DNA of 64,000 nucleotides from Carnobacterium jeotgali MS3 (GCF_000745125.1 NZ_JQNF01000010.1:310001-374000), one strand, 5' to 3'. Numbered from the stretch's first letter, positions 1-9,030 are shown. The notes: generated from the sequence alone by a model not told the origin. A program made the numbers and translations.

Positions 1-2
1 TT

Positions 3-1520
3 GCAGCTGAATCAGAAATGGATACAATGGATACAACTATATCCACTACAAACTTTACACCGATGAACAATGTTTATGAAGGTTTGGTTACGTATGATTT
101 AGAAGGCAATTTAGTTCCAGGCAATGCAGCCAATATGCCTGAAGTTTCTGAAGATGGTGTCACGTACACCTTTACGCTACGCGATGATGCGAACTGGTCA
201 AATGGCACACCTGTTACAGCCGATGATTTTGTCTTTGCTTGGAAAAGAATGGTGAATCCAGAAAATGGATCCGGATATGCTTATTTGTTTTCAGGTATTG
301 TAAAAAATGCTGAAGCTATCCTAAATGGTGAAGCAGAAGTAGATACATTGGGTGTTGAAGCACTTGACGATAAAACATTAAAAGTAACATTAGAAAAACC
401 CGTTCCTTATTTTCTCGATGTCTTAACAATTCCATGCTATTTCCCACAAAATGAAGCTTTTGTAACCGAAAAAGGTGAAAACTATGGCTTAAATGCAGAA
501 AATGCTATCTATAATGGACCATTTACATTGGCGGATTGGGATTCTGCTTCAGGAGATTCTTGGAAATACATGAAAAATGATGAATATTGGGATAAAGATA
601 CCGTTCAACTTGACGAAATCAATACTCAAGTCGTCAAAGAAGTGGGAACTGGACTTAATCTTTATGAGTCTGGCGAGTTAGATTCTATTGATTTATCCGG
701 TGATTTTGTCGCTCAATACACAGAAAATCCTGATTTTAAAACGAATGACAAAGCCTGGATCTATTACATCGAGGTCAATCATGATGTTCCCGAATTAGCG
801 AATGAGAATATTCGTAAGGCTTTAACTTATGCCATTGATCGTCAGGGATTTACTGATAATGTACTCTTAAACGGGTCTCACTCTATTTTCGGACATGTTC
901 CAAACGGCTTGGCTAAGAACCCTGAAACAGGTGCTGATTTCCGTGAAGATGCTGGGGATGTTGTACAATATGACGTCAATATAGCCCAAACGGCTTGGCA
1001 AGCTGGCTTAGAGGAATTAGGTGTAGACACTGTTACACTAGAGTTAACAACTTCGGATTCTGAAGACAGTAAGAAGTTAGCTGAATTCCTACAAAGTGAA
1101 TTGCAAAATAACTTACCTGGATTAACAATTGACATTCGTCAAATGCCTGATAACTCAAGACTAGATAATATCAAATCGGGTAATTACCAAATCGCTACTT
1201 CTTATTGGTTAGCTGACTTCGCGGATCCAATTAACTTTGTTGAACGTTTTGATACCGATATTAATCGTGGTAATTATTCATTTGAAGACATCGACGCACT
1301 TGTAGATCAAAGCAATCAACAATACGATGATGCCTTAGCAAGATGGAACACGCTGATTGAAATTGAAAAAGTAGCCTTGGGTGAACATTATGTTGACGTT
1401 CCAATCTACCAAACAGCAGAAGCTTACCTTGAAAAACCTTTTGTAAAAGATATTTACCGTCCTGTTTTCGGTAGTCGCAGCTTCAAATATGCTTCTATTG
1501 ATGATACTCAAACAAATTAA
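3..1520 (+). CDS. oppA: Oligopeptide ABC transporter substrate-binding protein, 5'-truncated
   Basis: Substrate-binding lipoprotein of a peptide importer (family 5 solute-binding, OppA type). It would be anchored on the outer membrane face and deliver oligopeptides to an OppBCDF permease that is not in this window. The frame is open from base 3, so the signal peptide and lipobox lie outside; about 505 residues are visible. Typical OppA segments are seen: FTPMNNVYEGLVTYDLEGN near the start, TFTLRDDANWSNGTPVTADD, and IRKALTYAIDRQGF in the middle. It ends before a strong terminator, so it is a single gene or the last of an operon. The family is clear; the peptide preference cannot be read from sequence. 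Confidence 0.9.
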   Translation, partial: AAESEMDTMDTTISTTNFTPMNNVYEGLVTYDLEGNLVPGNAANMPEVSEDGVTYTFTLRDDANWSNGTPVTADDFVFAWKRMVNPENGSGYAYLFSGIVKNAEAILNGEAEVDTLGVEALDDKTLKVTLEKPVPYFLDVLTIPCYFPQNEAFVTEKGENYGLNAENAIYNGPFTLADWDSASGDSWKYMKNDEYWDKDTVQLDEINTQVVKEVGTGLNLYESGELDSIDLSGDFVAQYTENPDFKTNDKAWIYYIEVNHDVPELANENIRKALTYAIDRQGFTDNVLLNGSHSIFGHVPNGLAKNPETGADFREDAGDVVQYDVNIAQTAWQAGLEELGVDTVTLELTTSDSEDSKKLAEFLQSELQNNLPGLTIDIRQMPDNSRLDNIKSGNYQIATSYWLADFADPINFVERFDTDINRGNYSFEDIDALVDQSNQQYDDALARWNTLIEIEKVALGEHYVDVPIYQTAEAYLEKPFVKDIYRPVFGSRSFKYASIDDTQTN

Positions 1521-1534
1521 ACGATAACAATCTT

Positions 1535-1576
1535 AAAAAACGCTCTTTTCATTTTAATGAAAAAGAGCGTTTTTTT
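1535..1576 (+). terminator. Rho-independent terminator after oppA
   Basis: An 11-bp perfect stem (AACGCTCTTTT pairing with AAAAGAGCGTT) is followed by seven T, 15-20 bases after the oppA stop. Confidence 0.9.
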
Positions 1577-1666
1577 GACATAACTCACTATCTGATAATA
1601 AATGATATTATTCTTATAGGTTTTACGATATACTCAGATTATAACTAGTTTTAAGGAGAACATTAA

Positions 1667-2512
1667 ATGAAATTAAAAATTGTAACCGATTCAACTGTTG
1701 AATTAACTGAAGAAGAAGTATCTCGCTATGGTATTACGATTGTTCCACTATCCTCTATGGTTGATAATGTGGTTTATCATGATGAGATTGAAATAACAAA
1801 TGAAGAATTTTTGCAAAAAATGAAACAATCATCTGAGTTACCAAAATCTTCTCAACCTCCAGTTGGAAAATTTTTGGAAGCGTATAACGATTTAACGGCT
1901 GATGGTAGTGAAGTTTTATCTATCCATGTAACCGAAACGTTAAGTGGGACTGTTCATTCGGCTCACCAAGCTGCCGGTTTATCAAATGGAAAAGTAACCG
2001 TTATCGACTCTGAATTTTGCGCTCGCGCACAAGCGTTTCAAGTTCTTGCTGCAGCTGAATTTGCCAGCACTGCTTCGACAATGGAAGAACTATTAACTCA
2101 TTTAGAAGATATCAAATCAAGAACTATTCTCTATATCAGCATTGCCAACCTTGAGAACATGATAAAAGGCGGTCGTATCGGAAAAACGATGGGTAAATTG
2201 ACTTCGCTAATGGATATCAAAGCAAATTTACAAATGACTAATGGGAAACTGCATTCAGATTCAAAAGGACGCGGAACGAAATCTATCGTAAAACGCTATA
2301 AAGAAATCTGTCAGACTTTACATGATGCTCCAAAAAAAGTTCATGCCATTGGTTTTACTCACATTGGTATGAGCGACTATTCAACCACTATTTTAGCTAT
2401 GTTAAAATCAACTTTTCCACATGTTGAACCCATGGTGTCTTATGCTTGTCCTAGTGTAATGACTCATGCTGGTCCAGATGCCATTTCAGTGCAGTTTTTA
2501 TTAGAAAAATAA
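1667..2512 (+). CDS. DegV family fatty-acid-binding protein
   Basis: 281-residue DegV protein. DegV/FakB proteins bind a fatty acid and, with the FakA kinase, present it for phosphorylation to acyl-phosphate for phospholipid synthesis. Family signatures are KIVTDSTVEL at the N-terminus (the TDST fatty-acid carboxylate loop), VTETLSGTVHSAHQAA near residue 90, and the conserved C-terminal region with THAGPDAISVQF. Length is normal. Start: AAGGAG lies 8 bases before ATG 1667. It is monocistronic between two terminators. Which fatty acid it binds is not predictable; several DegV paralogues per genome are usual in Firmicutes. Confidence 0.92.
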   Translation: MKLKIVTDSTVELTEEEVSRYGITIVPLSSMVDNVVYHDEIEITNEEFLQKMKQSSELPKSSQPPVGKFLEAYNDLTADGSEVLSIHVTETLSGTVHSAHQAAGLSNGKVTVIDSEFCARAQAFQVLAAAEFASTASTMEELLTHLEDIKSRTILYISIANLENMIKGGRIGKTMGKLTSLMDIKANLQMTNGKLHSDSKGRGTKSIVKRYKEICQTLHDAPKKVHAIGFTHIGMSDYSTTILAMLKSTFPHVEPMVSYACPSVMTHAGPDAISVQFLLEK

Positions 2513-2528
2513 TGCCTATTTAATTCCA

Positions 2529-2580
2529 TAGTAAAAGCCAATCTATTCCTAAATTTATAGGAATGGATTGGCTTTTACTG
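2529..2580. terminator. Bidirectional terminator between convergent genes
   Basis: Near-perfect inverted repeat (AGTAAAAGCCAAT with matching ATTGGCTTTTACT, plus an inner CTATTCCT/AGGAAT stem) between the DegV gene and the convergent GH8-like gene. Confidence 0.8.
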
Positions 2581-2612
2581 TAGATAAAGAACCCTTCTTT
2601 TTACTTATTAAG

Positions 2613-3641
2613 TTACTGAGTCTTATCCCTCGTTTTATAGATAGCATTAGCTGTTTCAATCCAAATATAATCAAAAAAATGAATCTTTGAATAGTCAGGA
2701 TTCTTATCAAATGACGGTTGAGTTAAAATCATAGCGTAGAGTTCATCTGCATACTTCTCTTCATTTGCTTGTTTAAAGTAGAGATACGCTAAAGCATACA
2801 CAGCACTTGATTCATAAGGGACAGCTGGTGTACGAGTTGATTTAACATATCCCCCAAATAATTTCCCATTTGTATCCCATTCTTGTTTCACCCACTGATC
2901 AAACTCTGGTGGAACTTGATTCATAAATTTCAAATATTGAATTGCAATCATGAATTGGTCAATCATATTCACAGTATTTTTATCTGCTGATAGATACGAG
3001 TGCTTATCAACTGTATAAATCTCTTTAAAAAATGGATTTTGTGAATTGGTTGATCCAGCCAATAGCTTTTGATAATCTGCTGGATCAACCCTAGCATTTC
3101 CTTTTATAATTTGGTCATTGATATACGATAAATGCACTGTAGTAGCTTTTTTTTGTAACTCCCAATCATAAAAATCAACTATCAGCCCATCTGTTAATTG
3201 TTTCGAATTTAACGTTTCTTCTAATTCATTAGCTAATATTACATAATCCGGTTCCTGAAAATATTTGCCACCTTTTCTAAGAACTTCAATAATACGAAAA
3301 TCATCAACGGAAGCATTTGTGGTTGTTTGATCAGATGTTGTCCATTTAATATAGGTTCCATCAGACCTTTTTACTATAAAATTATTTTTCAAACTATCCA
3401 CTTGTTGTTTGAACTCTTTTTCATCTTTTACAAGCAGTAAGTAATAAAGATATTGACCAGTACTTTCAGATAAATACTCAATCTGATTATTTTTGGCATA
3501 ATTTTTTATCAAATTGTCATCATTTTTATAGTTATTTTCTATCACTTCTTGAACCTCTCTTTTATTATAACTAAATAGCAGAGTTAGAATCGTTATGAGC
3601 AAAATGACTAGTAGAATCATGAAGAATCTTTTTTTACTCAC
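2613..3641 (-). CDS. Membrane-anchored GH8-like polysaccharide hydrolase
   Basis: 342 residues with one N-terminal membrane anchor (about residues 6-25, FFMILLVILLITILTLLF) followed by an extracytoplasmic domain. The pattern SVDDFRIIEVL (about 110-120) and the alpha-helical C-terminus resemble (alpha/alpha)6 glycosidases of family 8, the class found beside cellulose-like synthases (BcsZ type). I did not confirm all catalytic carboxylates. Its start overlaps the end of the GT2 gene by 4 bases (ATGA), so the two are translationally coupled. Inferred role: trimming or editing the exopolysaccharide made by the GT2. Confidence in the exact family is moderate; the operon role is stronger. Confidence 0.6.
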   Translation of the reverse strand: MSKKRFFMILLVILLITILTLLFSYNKREVQEVIENNYKNDDNLIKNYAKNNQIEYLSESTGQYLYYLLLVKDEKEFKQQVDSLKNNFIVKRSDGTYIKWTTSDQTTTNASVDDFRIIEVLRKGGKYFQEPDYVILANELEETLNSKQLTDGLIVDFYDWELQKKATTVHLSYINDQIIKGNARVDPADYQKLLAGSTNSQNPFFKEIYTVDKHSYLSADKNTVNMIDQFMIAIQYLKFMNQVPPEFDQWVKQEWDTNGKLFGGYVKSTRTPAVPYESSAVYALAYLYFKQANEEKYADELYAMILTQPSFDKNPDYSKIHFFDYIWIETANAIYKTRDKTQ

Positions 3642-4870
3642 TCTGACTCTCCTTTTTTAAAGCGTTTTGTTTTATCCCAAGTGATGGTTTTATTCGTTAT
3701 TCGGCTCCAAATGTATTGACTGGCACTTCTTAAAAGCAACACTAAAAAGAACTGTGCGTAAGTAAAGTACATAATCAACCCTACAAAGACATTAAAAGGG
3801 GTGATTGACTCTTCTAAAACCATCGAGCTGATTACCTGAGCAGTATAAATAACATAACTTAAAAACCAAATGATTAATAAAGGAACGTCAAAATAAGGAA
3901 CGGAGAATCCAAACAGCCCTAAGAAAAACCACGTATTTGAAATCAATAATAAAATGACAAAAACAAAGTACGTTAAAAGATGTTGTAAACTATAAATAAA
4001 AGTTTTGCCTTTCCAAAAGCTCCATTCATGAAGTGATTTTTCCAATAAATACAGATTTCCTGTCAACCATCTTGTCCGTTGTTTGATAAATATTTTCATG
4101 TTTTCGGGTTCTTGTTCCCATGTATGAGATTGATGAACAACGGGTAACGTTTTTCCCATTGCAGCTATACGGACAGTCAATTCTGCATCTTCTGCTAAAG
4201 CATACGGATCATATCCACCAGCAGCTATAAGTACATCTCTTTTAAGCAGCATATTGGTACCGGCCAGAGAACCTGCCCGAAACATTTTCCACCGGCCACT
4301 TTGCATTAATAACTGAAAGACTTGAAATTCAATGGCAATCATGCGCGTTAACAAATTTTGGTTGGCATTAACTGTCTTCACATAGCCCACTGCCCCAGCT
4401 GCATCTTTAGTCGTTTCTGCTGCATAAATTAATTCAATTGCGGCATTTTCATCTGGTTGATTGTCTGCATCATACACTAAAAAGTAATCTGATTTTGTAA
4501 TCGAAAGCCCATAATTTAAAACTCTAGATTTTCCAGTAGGTTCTCCTGGCGGAACTTTGATGTAACGTATTCTAGAAAACAGCTGACTAAATTCCTGTAC
4601 AATAGCCTCAGTATCATCTTTCGAATTATCATCTAATACATACACTATCAATTCTCCCGGATACTTCAACTTTACCATTGCATTCAATGTATCTTTAATA
4701 ACAACATCTTCATTATGAGCAGGAATTAATACGGCAATTGAAGGATAGTTGGTTAAAGTAACCGTCTTTTTTTTCGTCAATCGTTGAACCACGCCAGCTA
4801 TTGTAAGGATAGAATAAAAAAGTAACATTACCCAAAAGAAAAGTAGAATAATTAACATTAATAGATTCAT
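3638..4870 (-). CDS. Processive family 2 glycosyltransferase (exopolysaccharide synthase)
   Basis: 410-residue membrane GT2 of the cellulose/hyaluronan/poly-GlcNAc synthase type. It polymerises a sugar from a nucleotide sugar and extrudes the chain through its own membrane helices. Visible catalytic motifs: VLDDNS (79-83), DAD (134-136), AED (226-228, catalytic base) and QRTRW (264-268), the QxxRW acceptor motif. One membrane helix is N-terminal (about 3-28) and three or more follow residue 285. It is the middle gene of three, 2 bases after the GGDEF-like gene and overlapping the GH8-like gene. The product is unknown, but a beta-linked homopolymer is the usual outcome for this architecture. 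Confidence 0.9.
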   Translation of the reverse strand: MNLLMLIILLFFWVMLLFYSILTIAGVVQRLTKKKTVTLTNYPSIAVLIPAHNEDVVIKDTLNAMVKLKYPGELIVYVLDDNSKDDTEAIVQEFSQLFSRIRYIKVPPGEPTGKSRVLNYGLSITKSDYFLVYDADNQPDENAAIELIYAAETTKDAAGAVGYVKTVNANQNLLTRMIAIEFQVFQLLMQSGRWKMFRAGSLAGTNMLLKRDVLIAAGGYDPYALAEDAELTVRIAAMGKTLPVVHQSHTWEQEPENMKIFIKQRTRWLTGNLYLLEKSLHEWSFWKGKTFIYSLQHLLTYFVFVILLLISNTWFFLGLFGFSVPYFDVPLLIIWFLSYVIYTAQVISSMVLEESITPFNVFVGLIMYFTYAQFFLVLLLRSASQYIWSRITNKTITWDKTKRFKKGESE

Positions 4871-4872
4871 TT

Positions 4873-5634
4873 TTAAACTTCTCCATCTCTATTGTTCTCG
4901 TAATAATCAGAGCCCGTTTCCTGGTTAAAAATTTCATATTGAACTGGAATTTGGATAACCGTTAATTCTGTTCTTAAAGATTCGAAAACTCTTTCTATGA
5001 CTTTTAAACATCCTTCTCGTTTAGCATTTTGTAAAAAAACTAAATAAGAATTATCGGTTAATTTAGTGACTAAGTCAAAGTCTGAGCGCACCGTTTTTAG
5101 CAGAGTCTGCACCACTAAAAAGTTCATCGCTTCTTTTGTTTTTTCGAGCGGATCTACTTTAAATAAAACATAGTAATTTTCTTCTCCCCGTCTTTGAGTA
5201 CCCGTGCTAATAAACTTTATCCGATTAGCAAATTCTGATTGGGTCAATAAATTAGAAGAACCAATATACTTCTCTAATTTATCAGCTTTTATCCTCAAAG
5301 CTGTCATTTCAGTCGTCATTTTTTTTACTTCTGAAAATAATAACCACATGATGATTAAGGCTGCTGCCAATACGGTGTATTCACCTATTAGATAGACCTG
5401 AGAGCGAATATCTGTGTCTGAATATAGGGTCATTAAAAATCCTACGCTAAAAATAATTGTGAGAATCAAAATAAAATTTTTAGAAGTAGACAAATAATTC
5501 ATTGCTAATGCTGCCACAAGTATGATTACAGCACTAATAGAATGATACTCGCTAGTACTGACTTGAAAAAGCAGAAAAAAAGTAATCAATAGTAATAACA
5601 GATAGAACGGTAAAACAGACATTTTCTTTGTCAT
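4873..5634 (-). CDS. Membrane protein with degenerate GGDEF-like domain
   Basis: 253 residues: about four membrane helices (7-25, 32-48, 53-71, 80-101), a short coiled-coil linker (103-124), then a domain aligning with GGDEF cyclases (LLTQSEFANRIKFI at about 129, FDLVTKLTDNSYLVFL at about 186). The GGDEF signature is replaced by TDNSY (193-197), so cyclase activity is not expected. The upstream c-di-GMP inhibitory site is also absent: the Arg is one residue out of register (RSDFD, 183-187, instead of RxxD). As first gene of the operon it probably acts as a regulatory or scaffold partner of the GT2. Upstream there is no partner gene. Confidence in the fold is moderate. Confidence 0.65.
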   Translation of the reverse strand: MTKKMSVLPFYLLLLLITFFLLFQVSTSEYHSISAVIILVAALAMNYLSTSKNFILILTIIFSVGFLMTLYSDTDIRSQVYLIGEYTVLAAALIIMWLLFSEVKKMTTEMTALRIKADKLEKYIGSSNLLTQSEFANRIKFISTGTQRRGEENYYVLFKVDPLEKTKEAMNFLVVQTLLKTVRSDFDLVTKLTDNSYLVFLQNAKREGCLKVIERVFESLRTELTVIQIPVQYEIFNQETGSDYYENNRDGEV

Positions 5635-5811
5635 ATCGAAATATTCCTCGTTTCAGTAATTAGTAATTTTAATGAATAATCTTATAATTTATAACACATT
5701 TTTTTCATTTTAGCTATCACTTAATAGCTTACTTTAGGCGGACAGAAATTTTTATTCTCATTACCCACTTTCTCACCTTAAAAAAACTTGAAAATTAGCG
5801 TTAAAACAAAG

Positions 5812-5863
5812 AAAAAACCTCAAAAAAACTAATCTATTCCATCTAGTTTTTTTGAGGTTTTAT
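5812..5863 (-). terminator. Terminator downstream of the PepSY lipoprotein gene
   Basis: An 18-bp stem (AAAACCTCAAAAAAACTA at 5814-5831 with its complement at 5844-5861). On the minus strand it ends in a T run about 40 bases after the lipoprotein stop. It also insulates the polysaccharide operon. Confidence 0.8.
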
Positions 5864-5902
5864 TGAATTTTTTTTACCTTATATTGGAATCATTTCTTAT
5901 TT

Positions 5903-6529
5903 TTAGTCATTTTCGACAGATAAAAACTCACCAGTTTCAGCATTCAAATGTACATCTACTTCATTGTTACCTTCTTCAAATTCACCTGTAAACAACGGTG
6001 TTTTAGTGTCATCATCTGCTTCTAAGTTCCAAGAAACAAGTACAGCATTTGAAGCTTCTTCCTCAGATTTGGTAATTAATTCATCAATAGCCATTAAATC
6101 ATCGACCATCAATTCTTGATCATCAAAGTCTGCATCCTTCTTTTCTGTGTTGTTTTTTGTTTCTTTTCCATCTTCAGCATTTACTTCCCATTCAATTTCT
6201 TGCGTATCATCGAAACCATTAATTTCAAATGTGTAGTTGCCAAAATCTTTGTCAAAGTCAATTGAAGAAATAGCAGCATCTGGATAAGCTTCTTGAAAAT
6301 CAGCAATAGCTTGTTCATAGGTTACTGAAAAACTTTTCCCTTCAAAGTTTTTAGATGCAGATGATTCAGAACTAGCTGATTCTGTTGTTGATGAACTTGC
6401 CATTGAATTAGCAGTTGATTCTTTTGTCGAAGTTGCTGAATCATTCGTTGTCGTATCTGTGCCACCACATGCAGCCAAAAGAATAAGTGCACTTCCACTA
6501 ATCATTCCTACTTTTAATTTCATTTTCAT
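5903..6529 (-). CDS. PepSY-domain lipoprotein
   Basis: 208-residue secreted lipoprotein: signal peptide with lipobox LLAAC and lipid-modified Cys21, a Ser/Thr-rich linker (about 24-60), then two PepSY-like units. The first runs from SVTYEQAIADFQEAYPDAAI to about 130; the second starts at AIDELITKSEEEAS and ends in VDVHLNAETGEFLSV. PepSY units are thought to bind or inhibit proteases or sense the cell envelope; the substrate here is unknown. It is monocistronic, with a terminator downstream and SD GGAG in front of ATG 6529. A closely similar lipoprotein style occurs at 15285-15857, but that one has a different domain. Confidence 0.8.
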   Translation of the reverse strand: MKMKLKVGMISGSALILLAACGGTDTTTNDSATSTKESTANSMASSSTTESASSESSASKNFEGKSFSVTYEQAIADFQEAYPDAAISSIDFDKDFGNYTFEINGFDDTQEIEWEVNAEDGKETKNNTEKKDADFDDQELMVDDLMAIDELITKSEEEASNAVLVSWNLEADDDTKTPLFTGEFEEGNNEVDVHLNAETGEFLSVEND

Positions 6530-6660
6530 AGTATCATCTCCTTACTGCTATAGTAACAAATTAAGCCGATTTTTGACACAAAAGTGCTTTTTAATGACTA
6601 AAAATCAGCCTCAAGTTGTAGTTGTTTTCTGTGTTTAAAAAGGTCATTCTCTTTTAGTGT

Positions 6661-7572
6661 TTAGCTTTTTTCAAGTTCCGATTTTAAGAATTTTGCCAAT
6701 TCTAACACCGCATATTTTTCAGCCATTTTTTCAGCATCTGCATTATAATTGGTATTTGTATTTACATCATATGCATACGCTACTCCATTAGCATCAAAAA
6801 TAAATTCAACAGCCGCAACATCATTTTTTTGTTCTTTTAAAAACTGTTCATACAGCTTAATTTGGTCAATCGGTAGGGAATCAATAATCGTGAATTTGTT
6901 GTTTGCGGGTACTTCGCCAATCTGGCAGCTATCTGCTGGGCACAACTCAAATCCATCACTTGAATCAACTTTCACCGCATAAAAGAACTTCCCGCCAATA
7001 AATTCAGAGCGGACAATCGTTCCATCAGCTGGCTTAATGTATTCTTGAATTAAGCTGATCCCATCAATTGAATCTTCAAATTCTGGTCCATAAACATACG
7101 TTTTTAATTCTTCAATAGTATTTAGTAACCGGACACCTAATCCTTTGCCTGCACGGTTGTGTTTGATAATAAAAGGAAATGTATTTAGTTTTTCAGCCGC
7201 TTTAAGAATATGCTCTTTACCAACTGCTCCATAGGTCTCAGGAGTTTGAATACCTTGTTTTTGTAAGGCTAAATGCTGTTTTAGTTTGCTTACTTCTAAT
7301 TCAATGGCTTTTGTCCCATTAAACACAGTAGCATTATGGCTTTCTAACCACGTCAAAAGATTATCTGTTAACTCAGGTGCATAACGGTGTCCACGAGTAT
7401 GAGATGAAGCACTCATACGATTATAAAAAATTCCTTCCGGCGGTTCTTCTTGAATATCAATCAATCCATCAGATAAGTCCCATAATTCATAAGGTGCATT
7501 AATTTCGTCTAATCGCGCTGTCAAATGTCTCGTCCAATCATTGTTTTCATGAATAATATAAATTTTCTTCAT
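6661..7572 (-). CDS. ATP-grasp ligase of the RimK type
   Basis: 303-residue soluble ATP-grasp enzyme. The N-terminal pre-ATP domain (KKIYIIHENNDW) is followed by the ATP-grasp fold: the lysine-bearing strand FPFIIKHNRAGKGLGVRLL (about 133-151), LIQEYIKPADGTIVRSEFIGG (the last part of the adenine pocket), and a metal-binding C-terminal segment AAVEFIFDANGVAYAYDVNTN. Enzymes of this class ligate an amino acid or peptide carboxylate to an amine or thiol. It lies 37 bases after the symporter gene under the same Cys-codon leader, so the two are likely co-transcribed. An amino-acid ligase working on the imported compound is an inference; the substrate is not known. Confidence 0.75.
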   Translation of the reverse strand: MKKIYIIHENNDWTRHLTARLDEINAPYELWDLSDGLIDIQEEPPEGIFYNRMSASSHTRGHRYAPELTDNLLTWLESHNATVFNGTKAIELEVSKLKQHLALQKQGIQTPETYGAVGKEHILKAAEKLNTFPFIIKHNRAGKGLGVRLLNTIEELKTYVYGPEFEDSIDGISLIQEYIKPADGTIVRSEFIGGKFFYAVKVDSSDGFELCPADSCQIGEVPANNKFTIIDSLPIDQIKLYEQFLKEQKNDVAAVEFIFDANGVAYAYDVNTNTNYNADAEKMAEKYAVLELAKFLKSELEKS

Positions 7573-7609
7573 TTTATTCTCTCCTCATATCCATTTTAAG
7601 TTGCGTTGT

Positions 7610-8872
7610 TTATTTGCTTACTTCAGCTACTTCTTTTTTGTAGTCTGCTTGTTTATCATATCCAAATGCGTCTTCTGACTGAGCAATAAGAACGGGGGCT
7701 AATGCATTCCCTACCACGTTGACGGCAGAACGGCCCATATTGATAAAGAAATCGACTGAAACCATCAAGGCTACTCCCTCAGCAGGTAAACCAAGTTGTG
7801 TCGCTGCCGCCAATAATACAACTACCGCTCCTGAAGGGACTGTTGCGATTCCTTTAGTAACGATTGTTAAAAATAAAACCAACGCAACGATTTCGCCAAA
7901 TCCTAGTGTTACATCATACATATTAACAATAAACATGGTCGCTAAGCTAATGTAAACACATGCTCCACCCAAATTAAACGAATAGCCTAATGGTGTTACA
8001 AAAGCAGAAACAGAGGGTGATACACCGAATTTTTTTAAGCGATCAATGAGAGAAGGCAAAACAACGCTTGAACTTCCTGTCGTAAATACAACTACAATCA
8101 AATCACTCACTTCTCTCAGCAAGGCAAAGTAAGGTACATGGAAAATCCACGCAATAAGAGGAAAAACAATTAAAACAACAAGCATAAATGCTGCATAGGT
8201 AAACAAAACAAATTGCCCTAAAGAAAATAAATTCCCAATCCCATATGCAGCGATGTCATATGCCAAAAATCCAAACACCCCAATTGGAGCAAATAAAATC
8301 GCATAATCTACCATCTTAAACATGGCTTGAGACCACGATTCAAAAAAAGAAATAACCGGTTGCCCTTTTTCACCGATAGACACTAAAGCCAACCCAAGAA
8401 AGATACCAAAAAAGATGATTGGCAATAGATTTCCATCTGCAAAAGCTTGAAAGATATTACTCGGTACAATACTCAAGAAAAAGCTTTGAAAATCTATTCC
8501 ACTTGCAATGCCATCCAGCGATTCAGTAGAAATAGCCCCTGTTTGAAAGTTACTGCCAATTCCAGTCCACTTTCCAGCCAAAATACTCAGAATAATCAAT
8601 CCTGTGGTAACCGTAAAGAAATAGATAAACGATTTACCTGCTACTTTTCCAAAAGTTTTTGCATCACTAATATTAACTATCGCTAAAATAATGACCGGAA
8701 AAATAAGCGGTACAATGATCATTTGAATCAAGTTCATAAAAATCGTGCCGAGTATTTCTAATTGAAATCCTAGTGTTTTACTGAAATAACCGACCAGTAT
8801 ACCCGCCAATCCTCCAATAACAACTTGTAACATGAGACTTGGTTTTTTTATTCGTTCACTATTGGCTAACAT
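7610..8872 (-). CDS. DAACS-family (GltP/DctA/TcyP-type) solute:cation symporter
   Basis: 420-residue membrane carrier of the dicarboxylate/amino acid:cation symporter family (eight helices, two hairpins). The hairpin-1 serine motif (TTGSSSVVLPS) and the helix-8 motif DFFINMGRSAVNVVGN (374-389) are clear. Compared with archaeal GltPh, Arg397 is kept (Arg381). Asp394, which holds the substrate amino group, is Asn378; sodium-ligand Asp405 is Asn389; and the NMDGT aspartate (Asp312) is Gly302 in NLGGA. Substrate and coupling ion may therefore differ from glutamate/sodium. Control by a cysteine-rich leader suggests a sulfur amino acid such as cystine, the substrate of family member TcyP. ATG 8872 has AGGAGG upstream, just after the attenuator hairpin. 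Confidence 0.85.
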   Translation of the reverse strand: MLANSERIKKPSLMLQVVIGGLAGILVGYFSKTLGFQLEILGTIFMNLIQMIIVPLIFPVIILAIVNISDAKTFGKVAGKSFIYFFTVTTGLIILSILAGKWTGIGSNFQTGAISTESLDGIASGIDFQSFFLSIVPSNIFQAFADGNLLPIIFFGIFLGLALVSIGEKGQPVISFFESWSQAMFKMVDYAILFAPIGVFGFLAYDIAAYGIGNLFSLGQFVLFTYAAFMLVVLIVFPLIAWIFHVPYFALLREVSDLIVVVFTTGSSSVVLPSLIDRLKKFGVSPSVSAFVTPLGYSFNLGGACVYISLATMFIVNMYDVTLGFGEIVALVLFLTIVTKGIATVPSGAVVVLLAAATQLGLPAEGVALMVSVDFFINMGRSAVNVVGNALAPVLIAQSEDAFGYDKQADYKKEVAEVSK

Positions 8873-8910
8873 TTTTCATTTTCCTCCTAATTGATTAATT
8901 AATTTGCACA

Positions 8911-8943
8911 AAAAAAGTGCATGAGCGATAGACACTCATGCAC
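8911..8943 (-). terminator. Attenuator terminator in the symporter leader
   Basis: On the minus strand a 9-bp perfect stem (GTGCATGAG at 8943-8935, CTCATGCAC at 8925-8917 in mRNA order) is followed by six or seven U. It lies 38 bases before the symporter start and 88 bases after the leader ORF stop, so it must be read through for expression. Its 5' arm contains CATGAGTG, which is complementary to CACTCATG inside the leader ORF. Confidence 0.8.
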
Positions 8944-8944
8944 A

Positions 8945-9030
8945 GTTGATTCATCTTTAGACTAAATTACGAGAGTCCTGTACCTAAAAAAACAGACTAT
9001 TTCTCTTGTAATCGATTATAGAGCTACCCT
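8945..9030 (-). promoter_or_regulatory. Structured leader RNA between Cys ORF and attenuator
   Basis: In mRNA sense this stretch holds a stem of ten positions with nine pairs (ATTACAAGAG with CTCTCGTAAT) enclosing a weaker GTCTGT/ACAGGAC-type stem. A 7-bp stem (TAGAGCT/AGCTCTA) links the end of the leader ORF to the first bases after it. No T-box, SAM or other riboswitch consensus is recognisable. Confidence 0.45.

Noticed and set aside
5040-5110. c-di-GMP inhibitory site (RxxD) in the GGDEF-like domain
   Set aside because: The Arg is one residue too far from the Asp (RSDFD); the site is not in register with the degenerate GGDEF position.
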